Below are positions 1 through 6,081 of a stretch of 12,969 bases of DNA, piece by piece. The notes under the pieces were generated by a model. It was not told the DNA's origin. It made no database searches and saw only the letters and a list, made by a program, of their open reading frames with translations. The stretch is from QHBQ01 sp038230695. GTDB taxonomy: Bacteria; Chloroflexota; Chloroflexia; QHBQ01. The DNA lies in the NCBI GenBank assembly GCA_038230695.1, contig JBBRMT010000126.1, positions 1 to 12,969 of the forward strand, given 5' to 3'. Made by a program: the position numbers and the translations under genes. How positions within the stretch are numbered: the stretch's first letter is position 1; each line of letters opens with the position of its first letter.

Positions 1-53
1 CCCCCCCACTATAATTGATTATAAAATATACTTGATTCCAGAGAACGAAACCC

Positions 54-82
54 TTGACAGAGGTGTGAAGATGTGTTATCAT
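54..82 (+). promoter_or_regulatory. Sigma-70-type promoter for the lipoprotein gene
   Basis: A perfect -35 box TTGACA lies at 54-59 and a -10 box TATCAT at 77-82, with the optimal 17-base spacer. A TG at 74-75 places an extended -10 motif directly before the -10 box. Transcription should begin near 89, giving a leader of about 70 bases to the preferred start at 160. The motifs are seen directly; use as a promoter is inferred. Confidence 0.75.
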
Positions 83-159
83 AAGGCTACTAAAGTTAGA
101 CGATCAACGGCGGAAAAGCGATAATGGCTCAGAGACAGCCAGAAGGGGATGGTTATCTG

Positions 160-1593
160 ATGAGGACAATGGCACGGGCAATCAGCATGTTGTTTGTAGT
201 CGCCTTTGTGCTGCTGGGCTGCAGCGCTGCGCCAGCGACTCAGAGCAACGCTACGCCGACCTCGGACCAGGCGCTTGCCACCAGCAGTACGGCCACGCGT
301 ACACCCATGCCTGCCGCAACCCTGATGAACAATACCCCCACTGTTGCACAAACGTCTACCCTGGTTAGCAGCACCCCCACCTCTCCTGCGATCCTGCCAA
401 CACCGAATGGCACGTTCGACATGAACTATTATCTGACCCCGCCGGTTTTCACCCCGGAACCAACCTTCCCCCCGCCACCGACCCCGCAGGCTCCCATCCC
501 TCCCAGTGCGATTACGCTCTCCAACGAGCCGATCAATCTTTCCAATGGCGCTACACCACTGATCTGGGCAGCACAGGCTAGCGATTCCTTGACTATCTGG
601 GAAGGGTATTTTAGTGAAAGTCCAACTCCCCATCTACAAGGCAATCACCCAATAGTCCGCTGGAATCTCCCTCTTAGCGTATCGTATATGGCTGTTTCTC
701 CCAGCCGTACATTCCTATCGTTGATCGCTACCAACCGAAACCGCTCTGAAGGTGAGCCTAGCTGGCTGTATGTTATTAACCTGACCAGCAATGCAGTGAC
801 GTTTACACCAAATCCTTATTATGCAGATCCGGCGACAATTGTGGGCTGGATAGACGAGAGCAGATTTGTTATTGAACCAGCGGCAGGTGCGGAGATCGCA
901 AATAGGAGCGGCGCACCATTGACCAGTGCGGTACCTCCCCAAAGTTCCAAGGCATTCATCAGTGATGTTGCGTTGTCGCAAAACCGCGCCATGCTATTCT
1001 ACCTGGCTGTAGGCGCTGGAGCGGATGACGGTTACTGGCTGTCTAATATAGATAACAGCAGTACACACCACATCGTTGCTGATAAGGATAGGAGACCAAT
1101 TCACGCCCCGGTTTGGTCGCCATCAGGGAGCTACATCGGCTTCCTTTCACCAGACCTGCCAGACGATACCCAGATGCGACCATGGCTTCTCGACACGAAT
1201 ACATACGCAATGCGGTCAATCGGTGAAAAAGGGGTGTGGGATGCTGGGCTTACCTGGTCGCCTGATGCGACTAAGCTCGCCTTCTTGCAAGCCGATACTC
1301 TACCTGCCCCATCAGAAGGTTGGTACGAAACACCAGAGCTACCCAGCACGAACGTATTTACTGTTGATCTCGCTAGTTTGCAGCCAAAACAACTGACTCA
1401 CTTTAGTGGAACCCACAACAATGGTCTAAGCTGGAGTCCGGATGGGCGCTACCTGATCCTGTCCTCTACTCAGGGGGGTCAACTCGGCGCATCTGGTTTG
1501 CTGGCGATCTCTGCCAGTAGCGGCCAGAGCGTAAGCCTTCTGCCAGGCTCTGCTGCTGCCAATAATGTACGTCCCCTGTTGCTTCAGCCTTAA
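160..1593 (+). CDS. Lipoprotein with Thr/Pro-rich linker and TolB/PD40-like beta-propeller
   Basis: Predicted secreted lipoprotein of 477 residues. The ATG at 160 is preferred because it starts directly at a compact lipoprotein signal peptide: an Arg-containing n-region, a hydrophobic core, and lipobox LLGC with the lipidated Cys at residue 21. An AGAAGGGG ribosome site lies at 141-148. An ATG at 124 is in frame but would add 12 polar residues before the signal. After the Cys comes a roughly 120-residue linker rich in Thr, Pro, Ser and Ala, typical of a spacer across a cell wall. The C-terminal half carries PD40/WD40-like strands of the form W-S-P-D/S-G (near residues 315, 365 and 425), as in TolB-type propellers. 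The exact ligand or role is not recognisable. The gene has its own promoter, and the M23/SLH gene follows after 56 bases, so they may form a surface-protein transcription unit. It could equally be a binding lipoprotein or a stalk for an unknown partner. Confidence 0.85.
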   Translation: MRTMARAISMLFVVAFVLLGCSAAPATQSNATPTSDQALATSSTATRTPMPAATLMNNTPTVAQTSTLVSSTPTSPAILPTPNGTFDMNYYLTPPVFTPEPTFPPPPTPQAPIPPSAITLSNEPINLSNGATPLIWAAQASDSLTIWEGYFSESPTPHLQGNHPIVRWNLPLSVSYMAVSPSRTFLSLIATNRNRSEGEPSWLYVINLTSNAVTFTPNPYYADPATIVGWIDESRFVIEPAAGAEIANRSGAPLTSAVPPQSSKAFISDVALSQNRAMLFYLAVGAGADDGYWLSNIDNSSTHHIVADKDRRPIHAPVWSPSGSYIGFLSPDLPDDTQMRPWLLDTNTYAMRSIGEKGVWDAGLTWSPDATKLAFLQADTLPAPSEGWYETPELPSTNVFTVDLASLQPKQLTHFSGTHNNGLSWSPDGRYLILSSTQGGQLGASGLLAISASSGQSVSLLPGSAAANNVRPLLLQP

Positions 1594-1626
1594 CTCTTAC
1601 CAATGCTGCTTCAACCTTGACTGTTA
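1581..1626 (+). repeat. Imperfect tandem duplication over the lipoprotein stop codon
   Basis: The 19-base stretch at 1581-1599 recurs at 1608-1626 with three mismatches, at a 27-base (nine-codon) offset. The first copy contains the stop TAA at 1591-1593. In the same frame the second copy carries TGA at 1618-1620, and another TAA follows at 1630-1632. The end of the coding sequence therefore seems to have been duplicated in frame, leaving backup stops in the short gap before the next gene. Confidence 0.55.
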
Positions 1627-1649
1627 GCGTAACAAAGAAAGGTATAGCA

Positions 1650-3464
1650 ATGAGGTACTTCAAGATAAGCCGCTTGATACTCGTAACAATGCTCATTCTT
1701 ATCGCTGCCCTGCTGATTGGGGCAGATGTTCAAGCAAGGGATTTGCAGAGCGGAGATTCAGCTAGCTCGACACCTCAAGCAACCCAACAGGTTGAGCATA
1801 GGACACTGAGTCCCGAGTCCGAGTTCTTTCAACTTAGCTTTCCGGTAGATAATACCCTCGGTTACAGCTCATATGTAGATCATAGCAACACCAACGGCGG
1901 ATTCTATACTCAAAATGGCAACGTAGAGCCATATACTGGAGAGGTAGCCGCTTCAACTAGGCATCTCCCTGACCCCAATCTTCCTAGCATTGTATGTTAT
2001 GATGTTACCCAGAATGGACGGGAATATTGCTATGATGGCCATTCAGGCTTGGATATTCCAGTACGTAGTGGCAACCCTGTATACGCAGCCGATGCTGGAA
2101 CAGTTAGAACTGCCTGCATCTCGGATCAATACTGTAACACAGGCTACGGAAAGGTAGTTATAATTCAAGATAAGTACAACACCTCTCTCTCCACTCTATA
2201 TGGGCATAATAGCCAGCTTTTGGTTAATGTAAACAACATCGTAGCACGCGGTCAGCTAATAGCCTACAGTGGAAGCACAGGTGCTGGCACTGCTGCACAC
2301 CTACACTTTGGAACGTACGTAAACCTTCATCCAAACTTTGACAACGTTGATGCCGTAGGTACCACTCTTGACCCCTACGGCTGGTTTTCTCAAAAGGCCA
2401 ACACGATCGGCGCGCCAGTAACTGATTACAAGTGGGCCAGTGGCTATCCCCCATCAAACAGTGCTACTGACCCAGTGAACTGGAACATGGGAACGCTGAT
2501 CGGCAGCACCTACGTTGACAAGTACAAAAATAAGGGACAACCTTACGCGATCGGGGCGACCCCTGCAAGCCCCGGTGAAGACCCAATCGAGGACTGGTGG
2601 GCCAACAACTACGGTTCGGCAGGGGTGCCAACCCGAGGTTACTATTACGACCCCACCCGAAACGCATATTGCGAAGACTTCGAGGCTGGCACATACTGCA
2701 CTGACGGTTCCTACCGTACCGTCGTTGTCGGCGCAGGCGCATTTACTGACACTCCGCTGAATCATTGGGCGAATCGTTACATCGGTTGGGTACACCGCGA
2801 GGGCGTGATGAACGGCAGCGATGCCAACACCTGTGCCGCCAATGGTGTCTCCTACCCATGCTTCCTCCCCGATAGCTATCTTACGCGCGGTCAACTGGCG
2901 GTCACGATGGTCAACGGGTTCGGCTTGCAGCCGTATGGTTCTACCAGCCAGCAATACTACTGCGATGTAGCCCCGAATGACTGGGATTATTATGCGGCGG
3001 AAACCCTCTACACGCTGGGTATAATGCAAGGGCAGCCGATTCAGGGGAAGGGTTGCACGATCAACGGCATCTCCGTGAACCTCTACTTTATTCCGAATAG
3101 AAATGTCCTGCGCAGTGAACTTAGCCGGGCGCTTGTGCAGTTTGGGTTGATCTACCCGCAAGGTTCGGGTACTCACTGGATACCCTACCAGTTTATGGGT
3201 GGTGGTCCCGACTTCTGCGACGTTCCAGACCCCAACGATACCGTGTGTCCTCATAATGGCTATGAGATGTGGTACGGCTACGTCGAGACTCTCTACAATT
3301 ATGGCATAATCTCCTTCCGCCAGGAGGTGAGAGGCCCGGGCAACGGCGGCCAGTTCAGACCGAATCTCCAGGCCACGCGAGCGCAGATCGCGATGTTCTT
3401 CCATGAGATGGCATATGCTAGCGGCAGCCTTTACCACTATACCTACACCCCGCCACTGAAATAG
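1650..3464 (+). CDS. Secreted M23 (LytM) peptidase with C-terminal SLH repeats
   Basis: Predicted cell-wall hydrolase of 604 residues, secreted and attached through S-layer homology repeats. The ATG at 1650 is chosen over an upstream in-frame TTG at 1617 because AAAGAAAGG lies 7 bases before it and a signal peptide (RYFKISR, hydrophobic core, then ADVQA, likely cleavage site) starts there. The M23 domain spans about residues 110-235. It keeps all the zinc and catalytic residues: H131 and D135 in GHSGLD, H186 in LYGH, and H217/H219 in AHLHF, so it should be an active endopeptidase on peptidoglycan cross-links. Three SLH-like segments follow at about 365-430, 437-505 and 520-602, each with an aromatic start (HWANRYIGW, DWDYYAAETLY, GYVETLYNYG) and an R-x-Q/E motif. 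They contain unusual Cys-bearing loops (for example CAANG, CTINGIS). The 5-prime half is clearly AT-richer than the 3-prime half. The gene lies 56 bases after the lipoprotein gene with no obvious promoter of its own. Confidence 0.9.
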   Translation: MRYFKISRLILVTMLILIAALLIGADVQARDLQSGDSASSTPQATQQVEHRTLSPESEFFQLSFPVDNTLGYSSYVDHSNTNGGFYTQNGNVEPYTGEVAASTRHLPDPNLPSIVCYDVTQNGREYCYDGHSGLDIPVRSGNPVYAADAGTVRTACISDQYCNTGYGKVVIIQDKYNTSLSTLYGHNSQLLVNVNNIVARGQLIAYSGSTGAGTAAHLHFGTYVNLHPNFDNVDAVGTTLDPYGWFSQKANTIGAPVTDYKWASGYPPSNSATDPVNWNMGTLIGSTYVDKYKNKGQPYAIGATPASPGEDPIEDWWANNYGSAGVPTRGYYYDPTRNAYCEDFEAGTYCTDGSYRTVVVGAGAFTDTPLNHWANRYIGWVHREGVMNGSDANTCAANGVSYPCFLPDSYLTRGQLAVTMVNGFGLQPYGSTSQQYYCDVAPNDWDYYAAETLYTLGIMQGQPIQGKGCTINGISVNLYFIPNRNVLRSELSRALVQFGLIYPQGSGTHWIPYQFMGGGPDFCDVPDPNDTVCPHNGYEMWYGYVETLYNYGIISFRQEVRGPGNGGQFRPNLQATRAQIAMFFHEMAYASGSLYHYTYTPPLK

Positions 3465-3474
3465 CCTTTATTCC

Positions 3475-3509
3475 CAATGTGGGATATCATTAAGCATCTC
3501 ACCACATTG
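3475..3509 (+). terminator. Inverted repeat after the M23/SLH gene, possible weak terminator
   Basis: CAATGTGG at 3475-3482 pairs perfectly with CCACATTG at 3502-3509, an 8-bp stem with a 19-base loop starting 11 bases after the stop codon. No run of T follows, so intrinsic termination is uncertain; it may only protect the mRNA 3-prime end. Apart from this and the selA promoter, the 154-base gap 3465-3618 shows nothing else. Confidence 0.35.
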
Positions 3510-3603
3510 CTGAATAGCATCTAGATTTAGCCAGCTACCATATAACATCCTTCCATTGCTACGATTTGCCGATTATACCCCAAATCGTGGTGATATGCCC
3601 CTA

Positions 3604-3612
3604 TGTTATAAT
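3604..3612 (+). promoter_or_regulatory. Extended -10 promoter giving a leaderless selA transcript
   Basis: TGTTATAAT at 3604-3612 is a perfect extended -10 element (TGn plus TATAAT). The selA ATG starts at 3619, seven bases downstream of the -10 box, exactly where transcription should begin. No Shine-Dalgarno sequence precedes the ATG. No convincing -35 box is visible near 3584-3589, which is tolerated with an extended -10. Leaderless expression is inferred. Confidence 0.6.
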
Positions 3613-3618
3613 ATCCCC

Positions 3619-5016
3619 ATGCCCGAACCCACTCTTGACTACCGTAGCCTGCCCGCTGTAGACCGCCTGCTGGCCGCGCTCACGCTGGCCGAAGTCCGTG
3701 CCAGCTACCCACACGCGCTGCTCACCGAGTTGGCCCGCGATGTGCTGGCCGTAGCCCGCCGCGATATTGCTGCTGGGCAGCCTGCGCCCGATATTGGGCA
3801 ACTTGCCGCAGCGGTGCTAGTGCGGCTGGGGGAAATTACCGCTGCGCCGCTCACTGCCCTGATCAACGCCACTGGCGTGATTATCCACACCAATCTGGGC
3901 CGCGCCCCACTCTCTGCGGCGGCGATCGAAGCGATGCAGGCGGCCAGCGGCTCATATTCCAGTCTGGAATATGATTTGGTTAGGGGCGAACGCGGCAGCC
4001 GCACCGATTATCTCAGTGCGCTCTTGCGGCAACTGACCGGCGCGGAAGCGGCAGCGGTGGTCAACAACAATGCGGCGGCGGTGCTGCTCATCCTCAGCGC
4101 GTTGGCGAAGGGCAAGGAGGCGCTGGTCTCGCGGGGGCAAGCGGTGGAGATCGGCGGCGGCTTTCGCATCCCCGATGTGATGCGCCAGAGCGGGGCGAAG
4201 CTGGTGGATGTTGGCGCTACCAACCGCACCCGCATCGCCGATTATGCCGATGCGATCACCCCACACACCGCGCTGCTACTCAACGTCCACGCCAGCAATT
4301 TTCGGCTGATTGGCTTCACCGAGCAAACCCCGCTTGCGGAGATGGCCCAACTGGCTCACCAGCGCGGCCTGCTGCTGGTGGACGACCTGGGCAGCGGCAG
4401 CCTGTTGCCTTCTGAGGAATACGGCCTCGCACACGAGCCGCTGGTACAAGAGAGCATCGCGGCGGGCGCGGATGTGGTCAGCTTCAGCGGCGACAAGCTG
4501 CTGGGCGGCCCGCAGGCAGGCATCATTGTGGGTAAGGCTAGAGCCATCGAGCGCATCCGCAAGCACCCGCTGATGCGGGCGTTGCGCGTGGATAAGACTA
4601 GCATGGCGGGGTTGCAAGCCACCCTGCTACACTACTTGCGCGATGAGGCAATCACGCAGATACCAGTCTGGCAGATGATCAGCGCACCATTGCCCCAGCT
4701 TGAGCAACGCGCCGCCAACATCTGCGCCGTGCTTGCTGAGGCTGGCATTACCGCAACCATTCGCCCCGGCCAATCAGCAATCGGCGGCGGCAGCCTGCCC
4801 GGCGAGACGCTGCCCACCTACCTTGTCGCTATCACGCCAGTCAACCTCAACGTAGACAAGCTGGCCGCCCGCCTGCGCCTGGGCCACCCGCCGATTATCA
4901 CCCGCATCGCCGCCAACGCGCTGCTGCTCGACCCGCGCACTATGCTGCTCGATCAGGATGAGGCGGTGGTTGCGGCTATTGCTGCAGCTATGATGGAGTT
5001 CGTGGATAATGCTTGA
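3619..5016 (+). CDS. selA: L-seryl-tRNA(Sec) selenium transferase
   Basis: SelA is the cytosolic PLP-dependent enzyme that converts seryl-tRNA(Sec) to selenocysteinyl-tRNA(Sec) using selenophosphate, the last step in bacterial selenocysteine charging. The predicted 465 residues match the usual size (E. coli SelA is 463). The N-terminal part (about 1-70) resembles the SelA tRNA-binding region, beginning YRSLPAVDRLL. It is followed by the signature INATGVIIHTNLGRAPLS, the VNNNAAAVLL segment, the RGQAVEIGGGFRIPDVM block, and VDDLGSGSL. The PLP lysine is K293 in SGDKLLGGPQAGI, equivalent to E. coli K295. An upstream in-frame TTG at 3556 was rejected: the extra 21 residues lack homology to the family and would span the promoter. 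The ATG at 3619 has no ribosome site but sits at the predicted transcription start. No selB, selD or tRNA(Sec) gene is in the window, so partners must be elsewhere. A DgaE or SelA-like paralogue is possible, but the motifs fit true SelA well. Confidence 0.93.
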   Translation: MPEPTLDYRSLPAVDRLLAALTLAEVRASYPHALLTELARDVLAVARRDIAAGQPAPDIGQLAAAVLVRLGEITAAPLTALINATGVIIHTNLGRAPLSAAAIEAMQAASGSYSSLEYDLVRGERGSRTDYLSALLRQLTGAEAAAVVNNNAAAVLLILSALAKGKEALVSRGQAVEIGGGFRIPDVMRQSGAKLVDVGATNRTRIADYADAITPHTALLLNVHASNFRLIGFTEQTPLAEMAQLAHQRGLLLVDDLGSGSLLPSEEYGLAHEPLVQESIAAGADVVSFSGDKLLGGPQAGIIVGKARAIERIRKHPLMRALRVDKTSMAGLQATLLHYLRDEAITQIPVWQMISAPLPQLEQRAANICAVLAEAGITATIRPGQSAIGGGSLPGETLPTYLVAITPVNLNVDKLAARLRLGHPPIITRIAANALLLDPRTMLLDQDEAVVAAIAAAMMEFVDNA

Positions 5017-5026
5017 AGTTAGTGAG

Positions 5027-5053
5027 CAACCAGATGCGAAATACATCTGGTTG
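5027..5053 (+). terminator. Perfect 10-bp hairpin after selA
   Basis: CAACCAGATG at 5027-5036 pairs perfectly with CATCTGGTTG at 5044-5053 around a 7-base loop, starting 11 bases after the selA stop. There is no clear T-tract, only GTTATC. Position and stem strength suggest a terminator or 3-prime-end stabiliser. An operator role for the downstream gene is an alternative. Confidence 0.5.
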
Positions 5054-5095
5054 GTTATCAGATGAGTGTGAAGTATGTTCGGTTGATGGCAAGTG

Positions 5096-5141
5096 GGGGC
5101 ATTATGCCCCAGCTTGGGGCAACTGAGGGCATAATGCCCTC
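5096..5141 (+). promoter_or_regulatory. Twin palindromic sites upstream of the antirepressor-like gene
   Basis: Two palindromes, GGGGCATTATGCCCC at 5096-5110 and GAGGGCATAATGCCCTC at 5125-5141, share a 13-base core that is the exact reverse complement of the other. Their centres are 30 bp apart, about three helical turns, so they face the same side of the DNA. A third small hairpin (GCCCCA, GCT, TGGGGC) bridges them at 5106-5120. They lie 22 bases before the ATG at 5163, and the GAGGAGAG ribosome site is at 5151-5158. This looks like an operator pair; the regulator is unknown and autoregulation is a guess. Confidence 0.5.
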
Positions 5142-5162
5142 GGTTGAAAAGAGGAGAGATCC

Positions 5163-6035
5163 ATGGAAGATGAAGAGGCAATCAAGCCCCGAAGCGAAAA
5201 GCTCGTAGATTTCTATGGCGATGTCATACCCGTCGCCCAAACTGCGGGCGATGAAATATTCGTTCCCATCCGTCCGCTGGCAGTGTTCCTCGGCCTCGAC
5301 CAAAGCGGGCAGCGCCAACGCATACAACGCGATCCAGTGCTGGCAAAGAAAGCTCGGCAGGTGATGATGAAGAGTGCAGACGGAAGAGTGAGAGAGCAAC
5401 TTTGTCTACCGCTAGATCTGCTCCCCGGCTGGCTGTTCGGTATCACCACTGGCAAGATGTCAGCGGAGATGGCGGAGAAACTGAACCGCTATCGTGAGCA
5501 ATGTTTCCGCGTGCTGTGGAACGCCTTTAAGCAGGATATTTTGCCCTACACTCCGGCCCCTCATAGCAGCGGACTTTCTCCTGCGGAGGTGGCGCTGGAG
5601 ATTGCCAATGCTGTGCAACATCTCGCTCAACAGCAGGTAGACATGGAACACCGTCTTGCTACCACTGAAGGGAAGCAGGAGGCGATGGCAAACTATATGC
5701 GCGGCTTTATCCAAGACACCCGCCAGCGGTTGCATCAAGCGGAACAGGGATTGCAACAAGCCGACCAGCGTCTAATTGGACTCGAAATGCAACTTGACCC
5801 AGCTAGTGCGATTACCGAGCAACAAGCTGTTGATCTGGCTATAGCAGTAAAGACGCTGGCGCACGAACTAGAGGCCCACAGCAATGTGGGTAGCTTTACC
5901 AATGGGTACGCGAAAGTCTACAGCGAGATGTACCGGCGCTACAACATCAAATCTTACAAGAGCCTACCACGCAATCGCTTTGATGAGGTTATGGGCTGGC
6001 TCAGGCAATGGTATGATGAGGTTGTGCAGTCGTGA
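5163..6035 (+). CDS. Phage antirepressor-like protein (P22_AR_N and ORF6C domains)
   Basis: The 290-residue product has an N-terminal P22 antirepressor domain, residues about 15-125. It is recognisable by FVPIRPLAVFLGLDQSGQ, the basic RIQRDP segment, LPLDLLPGWLFGI and the closing LNRYREQCFRVLWNAF. A Gln/Arg-rich region likely to form a coiled coil follows at about 140-210. The C-terminal ORF6C-like domain (about 215-288) includes AVDLAIAVKTLAHEL and the end pattern VYSEMYRRYNIKSYKSLPRNRFDE. In phages such proteins bind or displace repressors; many copies in bacterial chromosomes have no phage around them, and none is visible here. The start is set by GAGGAGAG at 5151-5158 just upstream of the ATG. 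A pair of palindromes precedes the gene. Its role in this organism is unknown; a DNA-binding regulator is the likeliest reading. Confidence 0.85.
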   Translation: MEDEEAIKPRSEKLVDFYGDVIPVAQTAGDEIFVPIRPLAVFLGLDQSGQRQRIQRDPVLAKKARQVMMKSADGRVREQLCLPLDLLPGWLFGITTGKMSAEMAEKLNRYREQCFRVLWNAFKQDILPYTPAPHSSGLSPAEVALEIANAVQHLAQQQVDMEHRLATTEGKQEAMANYMRGFIQDTRQRLHQAEQGLQQADQRLIGLEMQLDPASAITEQQAVDLAIAVKTLAHELEAHSNVGSFTNGYAKVYSEMYRRYNIKSYKSLPRNRFDEVMGWLRQWYDEVVQS

Positions 6036-6081
6036 GCAATGCTAGTCAACCAGCTAGCCCTCCTCATCCACAGGTGCGACC

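Noticed and set aside
124..159. Earlier ATG for the lipoprotein
   Set aside because: It would put 12 polar residues before the signal peptide, whereas the ATG at 160 begins the signal directly and has a better ribosome site.
2454..3437. Long open frame of 327 codons on the minus strand
   Set aside because: It lies antisense to the SLH part of a well-supported secreted peptidase, has no recognisable domain or ribosome site, and is explained by the codon bias of the plus-strand gene.
3556..3618. TTG start extending selA by 21 residues
   Set aside because: The extra residues do not match SelA and overlap the extended -10 promoter.
5163..6035. Prophage, suggested by the antirepressor-like gene
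   Set aside because: No integrase, structural, lysis or attachment sequences surround it; such genes are common as solitary chromosomal copies.
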